A stretch of DNA of 64,000 nt. It comes from Litorisediminicola beolgyonensis. Its GTDB lineage: Bacteria > Pseudomonadota > Alphaproteobacteria > Rhodobacterales > Rhodobacteraceae. Where the stretch lies: the NCBI RefSeq assembly GCF_042679605.1, contig NZ_JBHTMU010000001.1:246500-310499 (forward strand). The letters run 5' to 3'. Both the position numbers and the translations under genes were made by a program. Positions 16,560 to 25,686 of the stretch are shown here, one piece after another. The first letter of the stretch is position 1; every line of letters starts with the position of its first letter. The notes under the pieces are model-generated. The model saw only the letters and a program-made list of their open reading frames with translations, was not told where the DNA came from and ran no database searches.

Positions 16560-17233
16560 CCGCCCCGAAGCTGGTGATCTTCGATGTCGATGGCACTCTC
16601 GTGGACAGTCAGGCCGACATCCTGGCGGCGATGCACATGGCCTTCGACAGCGTGTCGCAGCGCCCGCCGGAGCGCGCGGAGATACTCGGGATCGTGGGGC
16701 TCTCCCTGCCCGAGGCCCTGGCGCGGCTCGCACCGGATCTCGATGCGGCGACCCGGATGGGCATGGTCGCGTCCTACAAGGATGCCTACATGACGTTGCG
16801 GGCGGAGCAGGGCGTCGATGCGTCCTCGCCGCTCTATCCCGGGGTGCGCGAGGTGCTGTCGGCGCTGGCCGCGCGGGACGATCTTCTTCTCGGGGTTGCG
16901 ACGGGCAAGTCCCGGCGGGGGCTCGATAAACTCCTCGAAGGTCACGGGCTGGAGACGGTGTTCTTCACCCGGCAGGTCTCGGACGATCACCCGTCGAAGC
17001 CGCACCCCTCGATGCTGGAGGCCGCGCTCGACGAGTGCGGGCTTGAGCCGTCCGCGGCGGTCATGGTCGGGGATACCGAGTTCGACATGGAGATGGCCCG
17101 CGCCGCGCGCATCGCCGGAGTAGGCGTGAGCTGGGGCTATCACGGGCGGGACCGGCTGTCGGCCGCGACACATGTGATCGACCGGATCGAGGATTTGCCG
17201 CCGGTCTTGGCGGCGCAATGGGGGACGGCATGA
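16556..17233 (+). CDS. HAD-superfamily hydrolase (phosphoglycolate phosphatase-like)
   Basis: 225 residues. Motif I is FDVDGTLVDS (nucleophile Asp10, acid Asp12), motif II is VATGKS, and motif III/IV is KPHPSMLEAALDE followed by MVGDTEFDMEMARAA. A helical cap lies between motifs I and II (subclass I cap). It likely removes phosphate from a small sugar phosphate. The start overlaps the rluC stop, and the stop overlaps the atp12 start region. Confidence 0.88.
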   Translation: MTAPKLVIFDVDGTLVDSQADILAAMHMAFDSVSQRPPERAEILGIVGLSLPEALARLAPDLDAATRMGMVASYKDAYMTLRAEQGVDASSPLYPGVREVLSALAARDDLLLGVATGKSRRGLDKLLEGHGLETVFFTRQVSDDHPSKPHPSMLEAALDECGLEPSAAVMVGDTEFDMEMARAARIAGVGVSWGYHGRDRLSAATHVIDRIEDLPPVLAAQWGTA

Positions 17234-17937
17234 GCGACTGGGCGCCAAAACGGTTCTGGCAGGAGACCTCGGTGGTCGACGCCGAGGACGGGTTCGAGGT
17301 GCGTCTCGACACGCGCCCGGTCCGGACGCCGGCGAAACAGCCGCTGGTCCTGCCGAGCCGGGCCCTGGCCGATGCGGTGGCCGAGGAATGGCAGGCGCAG
17401 GAAGAGCGCATCGACCCGCGCCGGATGCCGGTGACGCGCAGCGCCAATGCCGCCATCGACAAGGTCCGTCCGCAACAGGCCGAGGTCGCGGCGATGCTGT
17501 CGGCCTATGGCGACAGCGATCTTCTCTGTTACCGGGCCGAGGGACCCGCCGAGCTTGTCGCGCGGCAAGAGGCCGGCTGGGATCCGATGCTCGACTGGGC
17601 CGCCGCAACCTTCGAGGCGCGGCTCGAGCCCCGCACCGGGGTGATGCACGCGCCCCAGGACCCGGACGCTCTCGCCAAGCTCGCCGCTGCGGTGGCGCGT
17701 CTTGATGCGTTCGAGCTGGCCGCCTTTCACGATCTCGTGTCGCTGACCGGCTCTTTGGTATTAGGGCTGGCGGCAGAGCGCGGCCAGGACGCCGAAACCA
17801 TCTGGCGTTTGAGCCGGATCGACGAGGAGTGGCAGGCCGAATTGTGGGGCGCGGATGACGAGGCGACCCGCGTTGCAGAAGAAAAACGCACGGATTTCAA
17901 CCATGCGGTGCGCTTTCTGACGCTTCTGCGCGCTTGA
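17230..17937 (+). CDS. ATP12 family F1-ATPase assembly chaperone
   Basis: 235 residues. The N-terminal RFWQETSVVDAEDGFEVRLD with DTRPVRTPAKQPL and the helix ending AVAEEWQAQEERIDP match the ATP12 chaperone family. The C-terminal helical domain includes LDAFELAAFHDLVSLTGSLVLGLA. In mitochondria ATP12 binds the F1 alpha subunit during assembly; alphaproteobacterial homologues are presumed to do the same. The start at 17230 is chosen for the GGGGA 5 nt upstream; 17218 is an alternative. It is last in the operon. Confidence 0.88.
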   Translation: MSDWAPKRFWQETSVVDAEDGFEVRLDTRPVRTPAKQPLVLPSRALADAVAEEWQAQEERIDPRRMPVTRSANAAIDKVRPQQAEVAAMLSAYGDSDLLCYRAEGPAELVARQEAGWDPMLDWAAATFEARLEPRTGVMHAPQDPDALAKLAAAVARLDAFELAAFHDLVSLTGSLVLGLAAERGQDAETIWRLSRIDEEWQAELWGADDEATRVAEEKRTDFNHAVRFLTLLRA

Positions 17938-18045
17938 TACTCGCACGAGCCTGCCTGACCTTACGGCAATCACCAAGGCAACGCCGCTTTTCAGGGCGTT
18001 CGGCTTGACCTGCCCGGAGAATTCCTCCCAAACTCCGGCCCACTG

Positions 18046-18073
18046 AGCGGGATACCGCCCGCTGGTGCTTTTT
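18046..18073 (+). terminator. weak hairpin upstream of aapJ, possible terminator
   Basis: AGCGGG (18046-18051) pairs with CCCGCT (18058-18063), followed by GGTGCTTTTT. It lies 108 bp after atp12 and 68 bp before aapJ, so it may end the upstream operon or act as a leader element. The stem is only 6 bp. Confidence 0.4.
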
Positions 18074-18140
18074 CGCTCGCTGCATGAACGGCGGGCGGCA
18101 GCCGTCCCGGGAGGGGGCGGCCAAACAGGAAGAGGTAAAT

Positions 18141-19157
18141 ATGAAAAAAACCGTCATTCTTGGCGCGCTGACAGTGGCCGGTCTGACCGCTGGCGTTGCT
18201 GGTGCAGCGACGCTCGACGACGTCAAGGCGCGCGGAAAGCTGAACTGCGGTGTGACCACGGGCCTGACCGGCTTCGCGGAGCCCGATGCCAGCGGCGAAT
18301 GGGGCGGCTTCGACGTCGGCGTCTGCCGTGCCGTCGCAGCGGCCGTTCTGGGTGATCCGACTGCGGTCGAGTTCGTTCCGACCACCGGCAAGACCCGCTT
18401 CACGGCGCTCGCCTCGGGCGAGATCGACATGCTGGCCCGGAACACCACCTGGACCTTCTCGCGCGACACCGACCTCAAGTTCGAATTCGTCGGCGTGAAC
18501 TACTACGACGGTCAGGGCTTCATGGTGCCGAAGGCGCTGGGCGTGAGCTCGGCCAAGGAACTCAGCGGCGCGACCGTCTGCATCCAGACCGGCACCACGA
18601 CCGAACTGAACCTCGCGGACTACTTCCGCAAGAACAACATGGAATACAGCCCCGTTCCGGTCGAGACCGACAACGAGGCGCAGCAGCAGTACCTTGCCGG
18701 TGCCTGCGACGCCTACACCACGGACGCCTCCGGCCTAGCCGCCACGCGCGCCTCGCTCGAGACCCCGTCCGACCATGTCGTTCTGCCCGAGATCATCTCG
18801 AAAGAGCCGCTCGGCCCGCTTGTCCGCCACGGCGACAACGACTGGGGCGACATCGTCCGCTGGACGCTGAACGCGCTGATCGCGGCTGAAGAGTACGGCA
18901 TCACCTCCGCCAATATCGAGGAACTGGCCGCGGGCACCGAGAACCCGGAAGTGAACCGGATCCTCGGCACCGAGGGCAACCTGGGCGAGATGATCGGCCT
19001 CGACGCCGAATGGGCCAAGCGCGCCATCTCGGCCGGTGGCAACTATGGCGAGCTCTTCGCCAAGAACATCGGCGAGTCGACCCCGATCGGCCTGTCGCGC
19101 GGCCTGAACGCGCAGTGGACCGATGGCGGCCTGCTCTACTCGCCGCCGTTCCGCTAA
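18141..19157 (+). CDS. aapJ: general L-amino-acid ABC transporter substrate-binding protein
   Basis: 338 residues with a Sec signal peptide (basic MKKT, hydrophobic core, cleavage near VAGA-ATLDD at about residue 22). The mature SBP_bac_3 domain contains KLNCGVTTGLTGFAEP, GFDVGVCRAVAAAVLG and the AapJ-type TTWTFSRDT. It captures a broad range of L-amino acids in the periplasm for AapQMP. The ribosome site is GGAAGAGG. The strong hairpin after the stop probably stabilises this part of the transcript, so binding protein is made in excess over permease. Confidence 0.94.
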   Translation: MKKTVILGALTVAGLTAGVAGAATLDDVKARGKLNCGVTTGLTGFAEPDASGEWGGFDVGVCRAVAAAVLGDPTAVEFVPTTGKTRFTALASGEIDMLARNTTWTFSRDTDLKFEFVGVNYYDGQGFMVPKALGVSSAKELSGATVCIQTGTTTELNLADYFRKNNMEYSPVPVETDNEAQQQYLAGACDAYTTDASGLAATRASLETPSDHVVLPEIISKEPLGPLVRHGDNDWGDIVRWTLNALIAAEEYGITSANIEELAAGTENPEVNRILGTEGNLGEMIGLDAEWAKRAISAGGNYGELFAKNIGESTPIGLSRGLNAQWTDGGLLYSPPFR

Positions 19158-19166
19158 GACACTCGA

Positions 19167-19192
19167 AGGGGCGCGGGCACTCCCGCGCCCCT
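19167..19192 (+). terminator. 11-bp stem-loop between aapJ and aapQ
   Basis: AGGGGCGCGGG (19167-19177), CACT loop, CCCGCGCCCCT (19182-19192). It is an 11-bp perfect stem without a T-tract. Such structures after binding-protein genes typically block 3' exonucleases or cause partial termination. Confidence 0.7.
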
Positions 19193-19272
19193 CTCACGTG
19201 ACGACCGCACCATAAACACCGCGGGCAGGCCAGGACGGATCAACCGACCGGTCAATGCCGCGGAAGACAGGG

Positions 19273-20502
19273 ATGCCCCTCATGGCCATACTCAGCGACC
19301 CGCCGCGCGAGTCGTTCCGCCTCTCTATGTTGCTGAACGACACCCGCTATCGCGGCTACACGTTCCAATTCATCGCGGTCGTCTGCGTGGTCGCGCTGTT
19401 TGCGTATCTGGGCTCCAACCTTGCCTCGAACCTCGCCGCCGCGGGCCTCACGCTCAGCTTCGACTTCCTCGGGGACACGTCGAACTACGACATCAACCAG
19501 ACCCTGATCGACTACACCTCGCAGAGCACGCATTGGCGCGCCGCGCTTGTCGGTGTTCTGAACACGCTTCTGGTGTCCATCCTGGCCTGTATCACCGCGA
19601 CGGTGATCGGCGTCTTCGCGGGCGTGCTGCGGCTCTCGCCGAACTGGCTCGTGCGCAAGCTGATGTCGGCCTATGTCGAGGCCTTCCGCAACGTGCCGGT
19701 GCTGATCTGGATCCTGATCATCTTCACCATCATGACCGCGGTTCTGCCCTCGGCCCGCGTCTATCTGGGCGAAGAGCCGGAGCGTAATCTGCTCTTCGGC
19801 GGGATCGCCTTCACCAACCGTGGCATCTTCGTGCCGAAGCCGGTCTTCGAGCCGCTGGGCTGGCTCGTTCTCGGCATCTTCATCGCCTCGGTCGTGGGCG
19901 CGATCCTCTATCGCCGCCACGCGACCAAGACGCTCTATGCCACGGGCAAGATGCTGCCGACCTTCTGGCCGACGCTGGGCATCCTGATCGTGCCCGCGCT
20001 TCTGGCGTTCTTCATCCTGGGCCAGCCGATCACGCTCGACACGCCCGACCCGTTGGCCAACCGCTTCAACCTGCAGGGCGGCATGACGATCCTCGGCTCG
20101 CTCATCGCGCTGTGGTTCGCGCTGGCGATCTATACCGGCGCCTTCATCGCCGAGAACGTCCGCGCCGGCATCCTGTCGGTGTCGCGCGGCCAAACCGAGG
20201 CGGCGGCGTCGCTGGGTCTCCGGCCGGGCCGGATCATGAACCTCGTGATCCTGCCGCAGGCGCTCCGGGTGATCATCCCGCCGCTGATCTCGCATTACCT
20301 CAACATCACCAAGAACAGCTCGCTCGCCATCGCGGTGGGATACATGGACATCACCGCGACGCTGGGCGGCATCACGCTGAACCAGACCGGCCGCGCGATC
20401 GAGGCGATCCTGCTGCTGATGGCCTTCTATCTCGCCATCAGCCTGTCGATCTCGGCGCTGATGAACGTCTACAACAATGCCGTCCGTCTGAAGGAGCGCT
20501 GA
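19273..20502 (+). CDS. aapQ: general L-amino-acid ABC transporter permease
   Basis: About 409 residues with roughly eight membrane helices. The C-terminal half carries the HisMQ-type permease domain and the EAA loop (QTEAAASLGLRPGRIMNLVILPQALRVIIPPL, quoted as QTEAAASLGL and LPQALRVIIPP). It pairs with AapM to form the translocation pore. Start choices are 19255, 19273 and 19282; GGAAGA lies 5 nt before 19273. It is separated from aapM by 3 bp. Confidence 0.92.
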   Translation: MPLMAILSDPPRESFRLSMLLNDTRYRGYTFQFIAVVCVVALFAYLGSNLASNLAAAGLTLSFDFLGDTSNYDINQTLIDYTSQSTHWRAALVGVLNTLLVSILACITATVIGVFAGVLRLSPNWLVRKLMSAYVEAFRNVPVLIWILIIFTIMTAVLPSARVYLGEEPERNLLFGGIAFTNRGIFVPKPVFEPLGWLVLGIFIASVVGAILYRRHATKTLYATGKMLPTFWPTLGILIVPALLAFFILGQPITLDTPDPLANRFNLQGGMTILGSLIALWFALAIYTGAFIAENVRAGILSVSRGQTEAAASLGLRPGRIMNLVILPQALRVIIPPLISHYLNITKNSSLAIAVGYMDITATLGGITLNQTGRAIEAILLLMAFYLAISLSISALMNVYNNAVRLKER

Positions 20503-20505
20503 GCC

Positions 20506-21798
20506 ATGTCAGATGCACACGAGCACTCCGTCGCCTATGTCCGCGACAGCATGCTGCCGCAGCAGACGCCGCCCGCCTCCGAGACCGGGGCGGTCAAATG
20601 GATGCGCGAGAACCTGTTCTCGTCCTGGGCCAATGGCCTCCTGACCCTGGTCGCGCTCTACTGCGTGTGGTCGCTCCTCTCGGGGCTCCTGCCGTGGTTC
20701 CTGAACGGCGTCTGGAACGCACCGTCGCTCACCGCCTGCCGCGAGATCATGGCGGGCGACCGGGGCGGCTGTTTCGCGGTCCTGACCGAACGCTGGAACC
20801 AGCTCCTGTTCGGCTTCCAGTATCCCAACGAGATCTACTGGCGCCCGACGCTCGCCTTCGTCCTGCTCTTCGTCGCCATCGCGCCGGTGCTGTTCTACCA
20901 GACCTTCCCGCGCAAGATGCTGATCTTCACCGCGCTCTACCCGTTTCTCGCCTACTGGCTGATCTGGGGCGGGTCGATCCTGGTGCCGATCTTCGCGCTC
21001 GCGGGCTTCGCGGTCGGCGCGCTGGTCTACCAGCGGCTGGTGAACCAGAGCTTCGCGATGGGCTTTTTCGGAGGCATCGTCGCGGCGCTGGTCTTATGGT
21101 GGCTCACCGGCTTCCTGCCGGTCGAGGGCATCCTCGCCATCGAGGCGGTGGATTCGCGCAACCTCGGCGGCTTCATGCTGAACCTGATCCTCGGCACGGT
21201 CTGCGTGTCGCTCTCGATCCCGTTCGGCATCGCCCTGGCGCTCGGGCGGCAGTCCGACATGCCGATCATCAAGTGGATCTGCATCATCTTCATCGAGTTC
21301 ATCCGCGGCGTGCCGCTGATCACACTCCTCTTCGTCGCCAACGTGGTCCTGGCCTATTTCCTGCCGCCGGGCACCAATTTCGACCTGATCCTGCGGGTGA
21401 TCATCATGATCACCATGTTCGCCTCGGCCTATATCGCCGAGGTGATCCGGGGCGGTCTCGCGGCGCTGCCGAAAGGGCAGTACGAGGCGGCTGACAGCCT
21501 CGGGCTCGATTACGCGCAGGCGATGCGGCTGATCATCCTGCCGCAGGCGCTGAAGATCTCGATCCCCGGCATCGTCAACGTGGCGGTGGGCCTCTTCAAG
21601 GACACCACGCTCGTCTCGATCATCTCGATGTTCGATCTCGTCGGCATGATCCGCGGTCCGATCCTCGCCTCGACCGAGTGGAACGGCGTTTACTGGGAGC
21701 TTCTGGGCTTCGCGGCGCTGCTGTTCTTCGTCACCTGCTACGGCATCTCTCAATATTCGCAGTGGCTCGAGCGTCAGCTCACCACCGACCGGCGCTAA
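20506..21798 (+). CDS. aapM: general L-amino-acid ABC transporter permease
   Basis: 430 residues. It is a second, longer permease with an N-terminal cytoplasmic segment, many membrane helices, and the C-terminal EAA loop seen in KGQYEAADSLGLDY and ILPQALKISIPG. It forms the heterodimeric channel with AapQ. The start follows AAGGAG located in the end of aapQ. The aapP gene follows after 10 bp that contain a strong AAGGAGG site. Confidence 0.93.
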   Translation: MSDAHEHSVAYVRDSMLPQQTPPASETGAVKWMRENLFSSWANGLLTLVALYCVWSLLSGLLPWFLNGVWNAPSLTACREIMAGDRGGCFAVLTERWNQLLFGFQYPNEIYWRPTLAFVLLFVAIAPVLFYQTFPRKMLIFTALYPFLAYWLIWGGSILVPIFALAGFAVGALVYQRLVNQSFAMGFFGGIVAALVLWWLTGFLPVEGILAIEAVDSRNLGGFMLNLILGTVCVSLSIPFGIALALGRQSDMPIIKWICIIFIEFIRGVPLITLLFVANVVLAYFLPPGTNFDLILRVIIMITMFASAYIAEVIRGGLAALPKGQYEAADSLGLDYAQAMRLIILPQALKISIPGIVNVAVGLFKDTTLVSIISMFDLVGMIRGPILASTEWNGVYWELLGFAALLFFVTCYGISQYSQWLERQLTTDRR

Positions 21799-21808
21799 GG
21801 AGGCCCTC

Positions 21809-22597
21809 ATGTCCGACACGGCCGTTCAATCCCCCGACACCACCCAGATGAAGGTCTCCGACGAGGTCGCGATCTCCATCGAGAAGATGAACAAGTGGTA
21901 CGGTTCGTTCCACGTCCTCCGGGACATCGACCTGACCGTCTATCGCGGCGAACGCATCGTCATCGCCGGGCCCTCGGGCTCGGGCAAGTCGACGCTGATC
22001 CGCTGCATCAACGCGCTCGAAGAGCACCAGCGCGGACGGATCGAGGTCGACGGCACGGTGCTCTCCTCGGATCTGAAGAACATCGACAAGATCCGCTCCG
22101 AGGTCGGGATGGTGTTCCAGCACTTCAACCTCTTCCCGCATCTGACGATCCTCGAGAACTGCACGCTGGCGCCGATCTGGGTGCGAAAGACGCCCAAGCG
22201 CGAGGCCGAGCAGACGGCGATGCATTTCCTGGAAAAGGTGAAGATCCCCGACCAAGCCAACAAGTATCCCGGCCAGCTCTCGGGCGGCCAGCAGCAGCGG
22301 GTGGCCATCGCGCGCTCGCTCTGCATGCGCCCGCGGATCATGCTCTTCGACGAGCCGACCTCGGCGCTCGATCCCGAGATGATAAAGGAGGTGCTCGACA
22401 CGATGGTCGAGCTCGCCGAGGAGGGCATGACCATGCTCTGCGTGACCCATGAGATGGGCTTTGCCCGCCAGGTCGCCAACCGCGTGATCTTCATGGACCA
22501 GGGCCAGATCGTCGAGCAGAACGAGCCCGAAGAGTTCTTCAACAACCCGCAGAACGAGCGGACCAAGCTGTTCCTGAGCCAGATCCTCGGCCACTGA
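21809..22597 (+). CDS. aapP: general L-amino-acid ABC transporter ATPase
   Basis: 262 residues. Walker A is GPSGSGKST, the Q-loop is VFQHFNLFPH, the ABC signature is LSGGQQQR, Walker B is IMLFDEPTS and the H-switch is VTHEMGF. It powers AapQM uptake at the inner face of the membrane. It is the last gene of the aapJQMP operon, which an intrinsic terminator closes 30 bp later. Confidence 0.96.
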   Translation: MSDTAVQSPDTTQMKVSDEVAISIEKMNKWYGSFHVLRDIDLTVYRGERIVIAGPSGSGKSTLIRCINALEEHQRGRIEVDGTVLSSDLKNIDKIRSEVGMVFQHFNLFPHLTILENCTLAPIWVRKTPKREAEQTAMHFLEKVKIPDQANKYPGQLSGGQQQRVAIARSLCMRPRIMLFDEPTSALDPEMIKEVLDTMVELAEEGMTMLCVTHEMGFARQVANRVIFMDQGQIVEQNEPEEFFNNPQNERTKLFLSQILGH

Positions 22598-22627
22598 GCC
22601 GCGACCCTGTCTCGGACCTGGACATGA

Positions 22628-22662
22628 CGGCCCGGCGAAATCCGCCGGGCCGTTCGCGTTTC
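22628..22662 (+). terminator. terminator of the aap operon
   Basis: CGGCCCGGCG (22628-22637), AAATC loop, CGCCGGGCCG (22643-22652), then TTCGCGTTTCT. A strong 10-bp stem with an imperfect T-tract. Confidence 0.75.
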
Positions 22663-22707
22663 TGTGCTAGGCTGGCGTCACCACACAAAAATCGGGGGGA
22701 CGAAACC

Positions 22708-23526
22708 ATGTGCCATGCTTGCGTCATGGAAACGGTGAAACAGCGGATGCTGTCGCGCCGTCATGTGCTGACAGCCGCGCCTGCCATCGCGGCCGCGACC
22801 GTCGCGGGAGGGGCGTTCGCGCCGCGCGCCTATGCCCAGGAGGGCCGCAGGATCGTCGACATGACCTATGTCATCGACGCCGATTTCCCGACATGGTCGG
22901 GCCCTCCGGGGATCGAGACCGAGCAGCTGGCCAAGTTCGAGGAGAGCGGCTTCAACGCGTTCAAGATGACCGTGTTCGAACACACCGGCAGCCATGTCGA
23001 CGCACCTCTGCACTTCTCGGCGGATGGCCTGTCGGTCGACGAGATCGCGCCGGAAAACCTCGTCTGTCCGCTCTGCGTGATCGACATCCGCGCCAAGGCC
23101 GACGCCGATGTCGAGGCGCAGGTGACGCCCGAGGATCTGCAGGCCTGGATCGACGCGCATGGCGACATTCCCGACGGCGCCCTCGTCGCGATGAATTCCG
23201 GCTGGCAGCAGTATGTCGCGACCGAGAAATTCGCGGGCCTCGACGAGAATGGCGTGCGCCATTACCCGGGCTTCCATGTCGAGGCGGCGCAGATGCTGAT
23301 CGAACAGACCGGCGCGGTCGCCATCGCCACGGATTCGCTGTCGCTTGACATCGGCTCGACCCAGAGTTTCGACACCCATTACGCATGGCTGCCCACGGGA
23401 CGCTACGGGGTCGAGAATATCGCCAATCTCGACCAGGTGCCCGCGTCTGGGGCCATGGTCTTTGTCGGCGCTCCGACCCATCGCGGCGGATCGGGCGGTC
23501 CGGCGCGGATCCTGGCGATGGTCTGA
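22708..23526 (+). CDS. cyclase family protein (kynurenine-formamidase-like), exported by Tat
   Basis: 272 residues. The N-terminus has a twin-arginine signal (LSRRHVLTAAPAIAAA, cleavage near AYA-QEG at about 43). The metal-binding cyclase motif HTGSHVDAPLHF is at 92-103. The family (PF04199) includes metal-dependent amidohydrolases such as kynurenine formamidase, isatin hydrolase and carbamate hydrolases. A Tat-exported form acts in the periplasm; the substrate is unknown. The start has GGGGGGA 8 nt upstream. An odd N-terminal MCHACVMETV precedes the Tat motif; ATG 22729 is an alternative start. Confidence 0.82.
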   Translation: MCHACVMETVKQRMLSRRHVLTAAPAIAAATVAGGAFAPRAYAQEGRRIVDMTYVIDADFPTWSGPPGIETEQLAKFEESGFNAFKMTVFEHTGSHVDAPLHFSADGLSVDEIAPENLVCPLCVIDIRAKADADVEAQVTPEDLQAWIDAHGDIPDGALVAMNSGWQQYVATEKFAGLDENGVRHYPGFHVEAAQMLIEQTGAVAIATDSLSLDIGSTQSFDTHYAWLPTGRYGVENIANLDQVPASGAMVFVGAPTHRGGSGGPARILAMV

Positions 23527-23546
23527 GACCGGCGCGCGGGTCGCGC

Positions 23547-24032
23547 TTAGACGAGTTCGCGGGGGATGACGAAGCCCTGCGCTTTGGCGCGTCCCCAGCG
23601 GATATCATCCCAGTCGTCGATATCGAGATCGGCGATCAGGGTGGCTCCGGTCGGGTAATCGGAAAAGCGCGGGTGGCGCGGTGGATTGGAGACAAGCGCC
23701 CGCGCCGCCATCGCGATCCCGGGATTGTGCCCGAGGACCAGAAGGCAGTCGCCCTCGGCCCCCGCGATCGACGCGAGGATTTGCTCGGGCTCGGCCAGGT
23801 AGAGGCGCTCGTCCAGCGTCGGGCCGATATCGAGCCCGAGACCCGCGCAGGTCTCTTGCGTGCGGACCGCGGTCGAACAAAGGACCTGATCGGGAGCGAT
23901 GCCCTCGTCGCGCAGCCACTGCCCCAGCGCCTCGGCGCTCTTGCGGCCGCGCTTGTTCAGGGGCCGCTCGATATCGACCTCGCCGACCGACCAGTCGGAT
24001 TTCGCATGTCGCATCAGGACCAGACGTTTCAT
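23547..24032 (-). CDS. SixA-like phosphohistidine phosphatase
   Basis: 161 residues. The histidine phosphatase signature is MKRLVLMRHAKSDW, with RHA carrying the catalytic histidine, and the second catalytic histidine is in VLGHNPG. Length and the RHAKSDW start match SixA, which removes phosphate from histidine residues in phosphorelay or PTS proteins. The start chosen is ATG 24032; a GTG at 24059 would overlap the upstream gene stop. It is last in a minus-strand run argB-ferredoxin-sixA. Confidence 0.85.
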   Translation of the reverse strand: MKRLVLMRHAKSDWSVGEVDIERPLNKRGRKSAEALGQWLRDEGIAPDQVLCSTAVRTQETCAGLGLDIGPTLDERLYLAEPEQILASIAGAEGDCLLVLGHNPGIAMAARALVSNPPRHPRFSDYPTGATLIADLDIDDWDDIRWGRAKAQGFVIPRELV

Positions 24033-24055
24033 ATCGGACAAGACCCTCCCGGAGG

Positions 24056-24712
24056 TCACTGTCCCAGAAAGGCGGCCATGTGGAAAGCGGCTTGGTCGCC
24101 GGGCCGGTGCATCTGCGCCGAGACAGGGCAGGCGCGGCGCACGAGGCAGCCGCGCGTGCGGCAGTCGACGCCTTCGGGCGAGGCGACGAAGGCGCGGCAG
24201 GCGGGCACGTCATAGGCCTGACCCGGACCCATCGCGCCGACCGGACAGGCGGTTTCGCAGGGGCGCGCGGCGCAGGTCTCGCACGGGCATTGCGGCGGCG
24301 CGGGACGCTCGATCCGGTCACGCAGCGCGACGGCCCCGCGGAAGGACAGAAGAAGCCCGGCCTCGTCATGGACGAGCAGACCCACCGGCGCGACATGCGC
24401 GCGGCCCGACTGCTGGGCCCAGGCGATGAAAGGCGGGTAGGGCGGTCCATCAGATGGCAGGATCGCCGCGCCGCCCCAGTCTGCGGCCAGACCGCCGACG
24501 ACCCTGGCCGACCATCGGTCGAGCGGATCGGGTCGCCCGTCACGGGCCTCGGGGGCCGCGGCGAAAAGCGGCCAGAAGGCAGGCTCGTCCGGGCCCAGCA
24601 TGAGAAGCGTGCCGGTGTCCTCGGGCAGGCTCGGATCGGGTGCGGGGTGCAGCACACCCCGCACCGCGAGCCCCACCGCGCGGGCGGCCCGCTCGAACCC
24701 GGCGAGCGTCAC
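24056..24712 (-). CDS. ferredoxin-like 4Fe-4S protein related to the epoxyqueuosine reductase tail
   Basis: 218 residues. The C-terminal half has two cysteine clusters, CPCETCAARPCETACPVGAM and CRTRGCLVRRACPV, similar to the ferredoxin part of QueG. The N-terminal part is short and shows no clear cobalamin-binding domain. The family is annotated as ferredoxin or epoxyqueuosine-reductase-like; the redox partner is unknown. It overlaps the argB stop by 4 bp (ATGA), so it is co-translated with argB. Confidence 0.7.
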   Translation of the reverse strand: MTLAGFERAARAVGLAVRGVLHPAPDPSLPEDTGTLLMLGPDEPAFWPLFAAAPEARDGRPDPLDRWSARVVGGLAADWGGAAILPSDGPPYPPFIAWAQQSGRAHVAPVGLLVHDEAGLLLSFRGAVALRDRIERPAPPQCPCETCAARPCETACPVGAMGPGQAYDVPACRAFVASPEGVDCRTRGCLVRRACPVSAQMHRPGDQAAFHMAAFLGQ

Positions 24713-25599
24713 CGGAGCTCGCGCGGCGGCAGGTCCTTGGCACGGATCAGCGAGCCCGCGCCATGCTCGGTGAAAAGCTCGAGCAGGCAGGCATTGGGCA
24801 CGGTCCCGTCGAGGATGACGACGCCCCGCACCCCGCGGTCGAGCGCGTCGAGACAGGTTTCGACCTTCGGGATCATGCCGCCCGCGATGGTGCCGTCGTC
24901 GATCATCGCCCGGACCTCGTCCGGCGTCAGCGCGGTCACGACCTGGCCGGAGCCGTCCTTGACGCCGGGCACGTTAGTCAGAAGCAGCAGCCGGTCCGCG
25001 CGCAGCGCGCCCGCGATGGCGCCCGCGGCGGTGTCGCCGTTGACGTTGTAGGTCTCGACCGGGTCCATGCCGGTGGCGACCGGCGCGATGACGGGGATGA
25101 TGCCCGCGCTCATCAGGTCGCGCAGCACCTGCACGTTCATCTCGATGGGGCGGCCGACCCAGCCGAGATCGGGGTCGTCGGCCTCGCAGACCATCAGGTC
25201 GTCATCCTTGCCCGAGAGCCCCACGGCCCGCCCGCCTTCGTCCATGATCGCCTGCACGATCCGCTTGTTGACGAGGCCGGTCAGCACCATCTCGACCACC
25301 TCGACGGTGGCCTGGTCGGTCACGCGCTTGCCGCGCACGAACTCGGACTTGATGCCGAGCTTGTCGAGCATCTCGTTGATCATCGGCCCGCCGCCATGCA
25401 CGACGACCGGGTTGATGCCCACCTGCCGCATCAGCACGATGTCGCGGGCGAACTCGGCCATGGCGTCGGCGTCGCCCATGGCATTGCCGCCGAACTTCAC
25501 CACGACGACCGCGCCGGAATAGCGCTGCATGTAGGGAAGGGCCTCGGAGAGGGTCCGGGCAGTGGTGTGAAAGTCCTGGTTCATGGTCCGGGTCTTCAT
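24709..25599 (-). CDS. argB: acetylglutamate kinase
   Basis: 296 residues of the amino-acid kinase fold. The glycine-rich VVVKFGGNAMGD binds phosphate, HGGGPMINEML binds the substrate, and YNVNGDTAAGAIAGAL and GGMIPKVETCLDAL complete the ATP and acetylglutamate sites. It phosphorylates N-acetyl-L-glutamate in arginine biosynthesis. The long N-terminal helix (residues 1-25) is typical of arginine-inhibitable hexameric forms. ATG 25584 is an alternative start. Confidence 0.95.
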   Translation of the reverse strand: MKTRTMNQDFHTTARTLSEALPYMQRYSGAVVVVKFGGNAMGDADAMAEFARDIVLMRQVGINPVVVHGGGPMINEMLDKLGIKSEFVRGKRVTDQATVEVVEMVLTGLVNKRIVQAIMDEGGRAVGLSGKDDDLMVCEADDPDLGWVGRPIEMNVQVLRDLMSAGIIPVIAPVATGMDPVETYNVNGDTAAGAIAGALRADRLLLLTNVPGVKDGSGQVVTALTPDEVRAMIDDGTIAGGMIPKVETCLDALDRGVRGVVILDGTVPNACLLELFTEHGAGSLIRAKDLPPRELR

Positions 25600-25686
25600 C
25601 TTTGCAGATCCGCGTTGAGGGTCGCCCCGGTTATCGGGTGCTGCGTCGAGCGGTGCAAGGGAAAGACTTTGGCGCGCGTGCGACGC

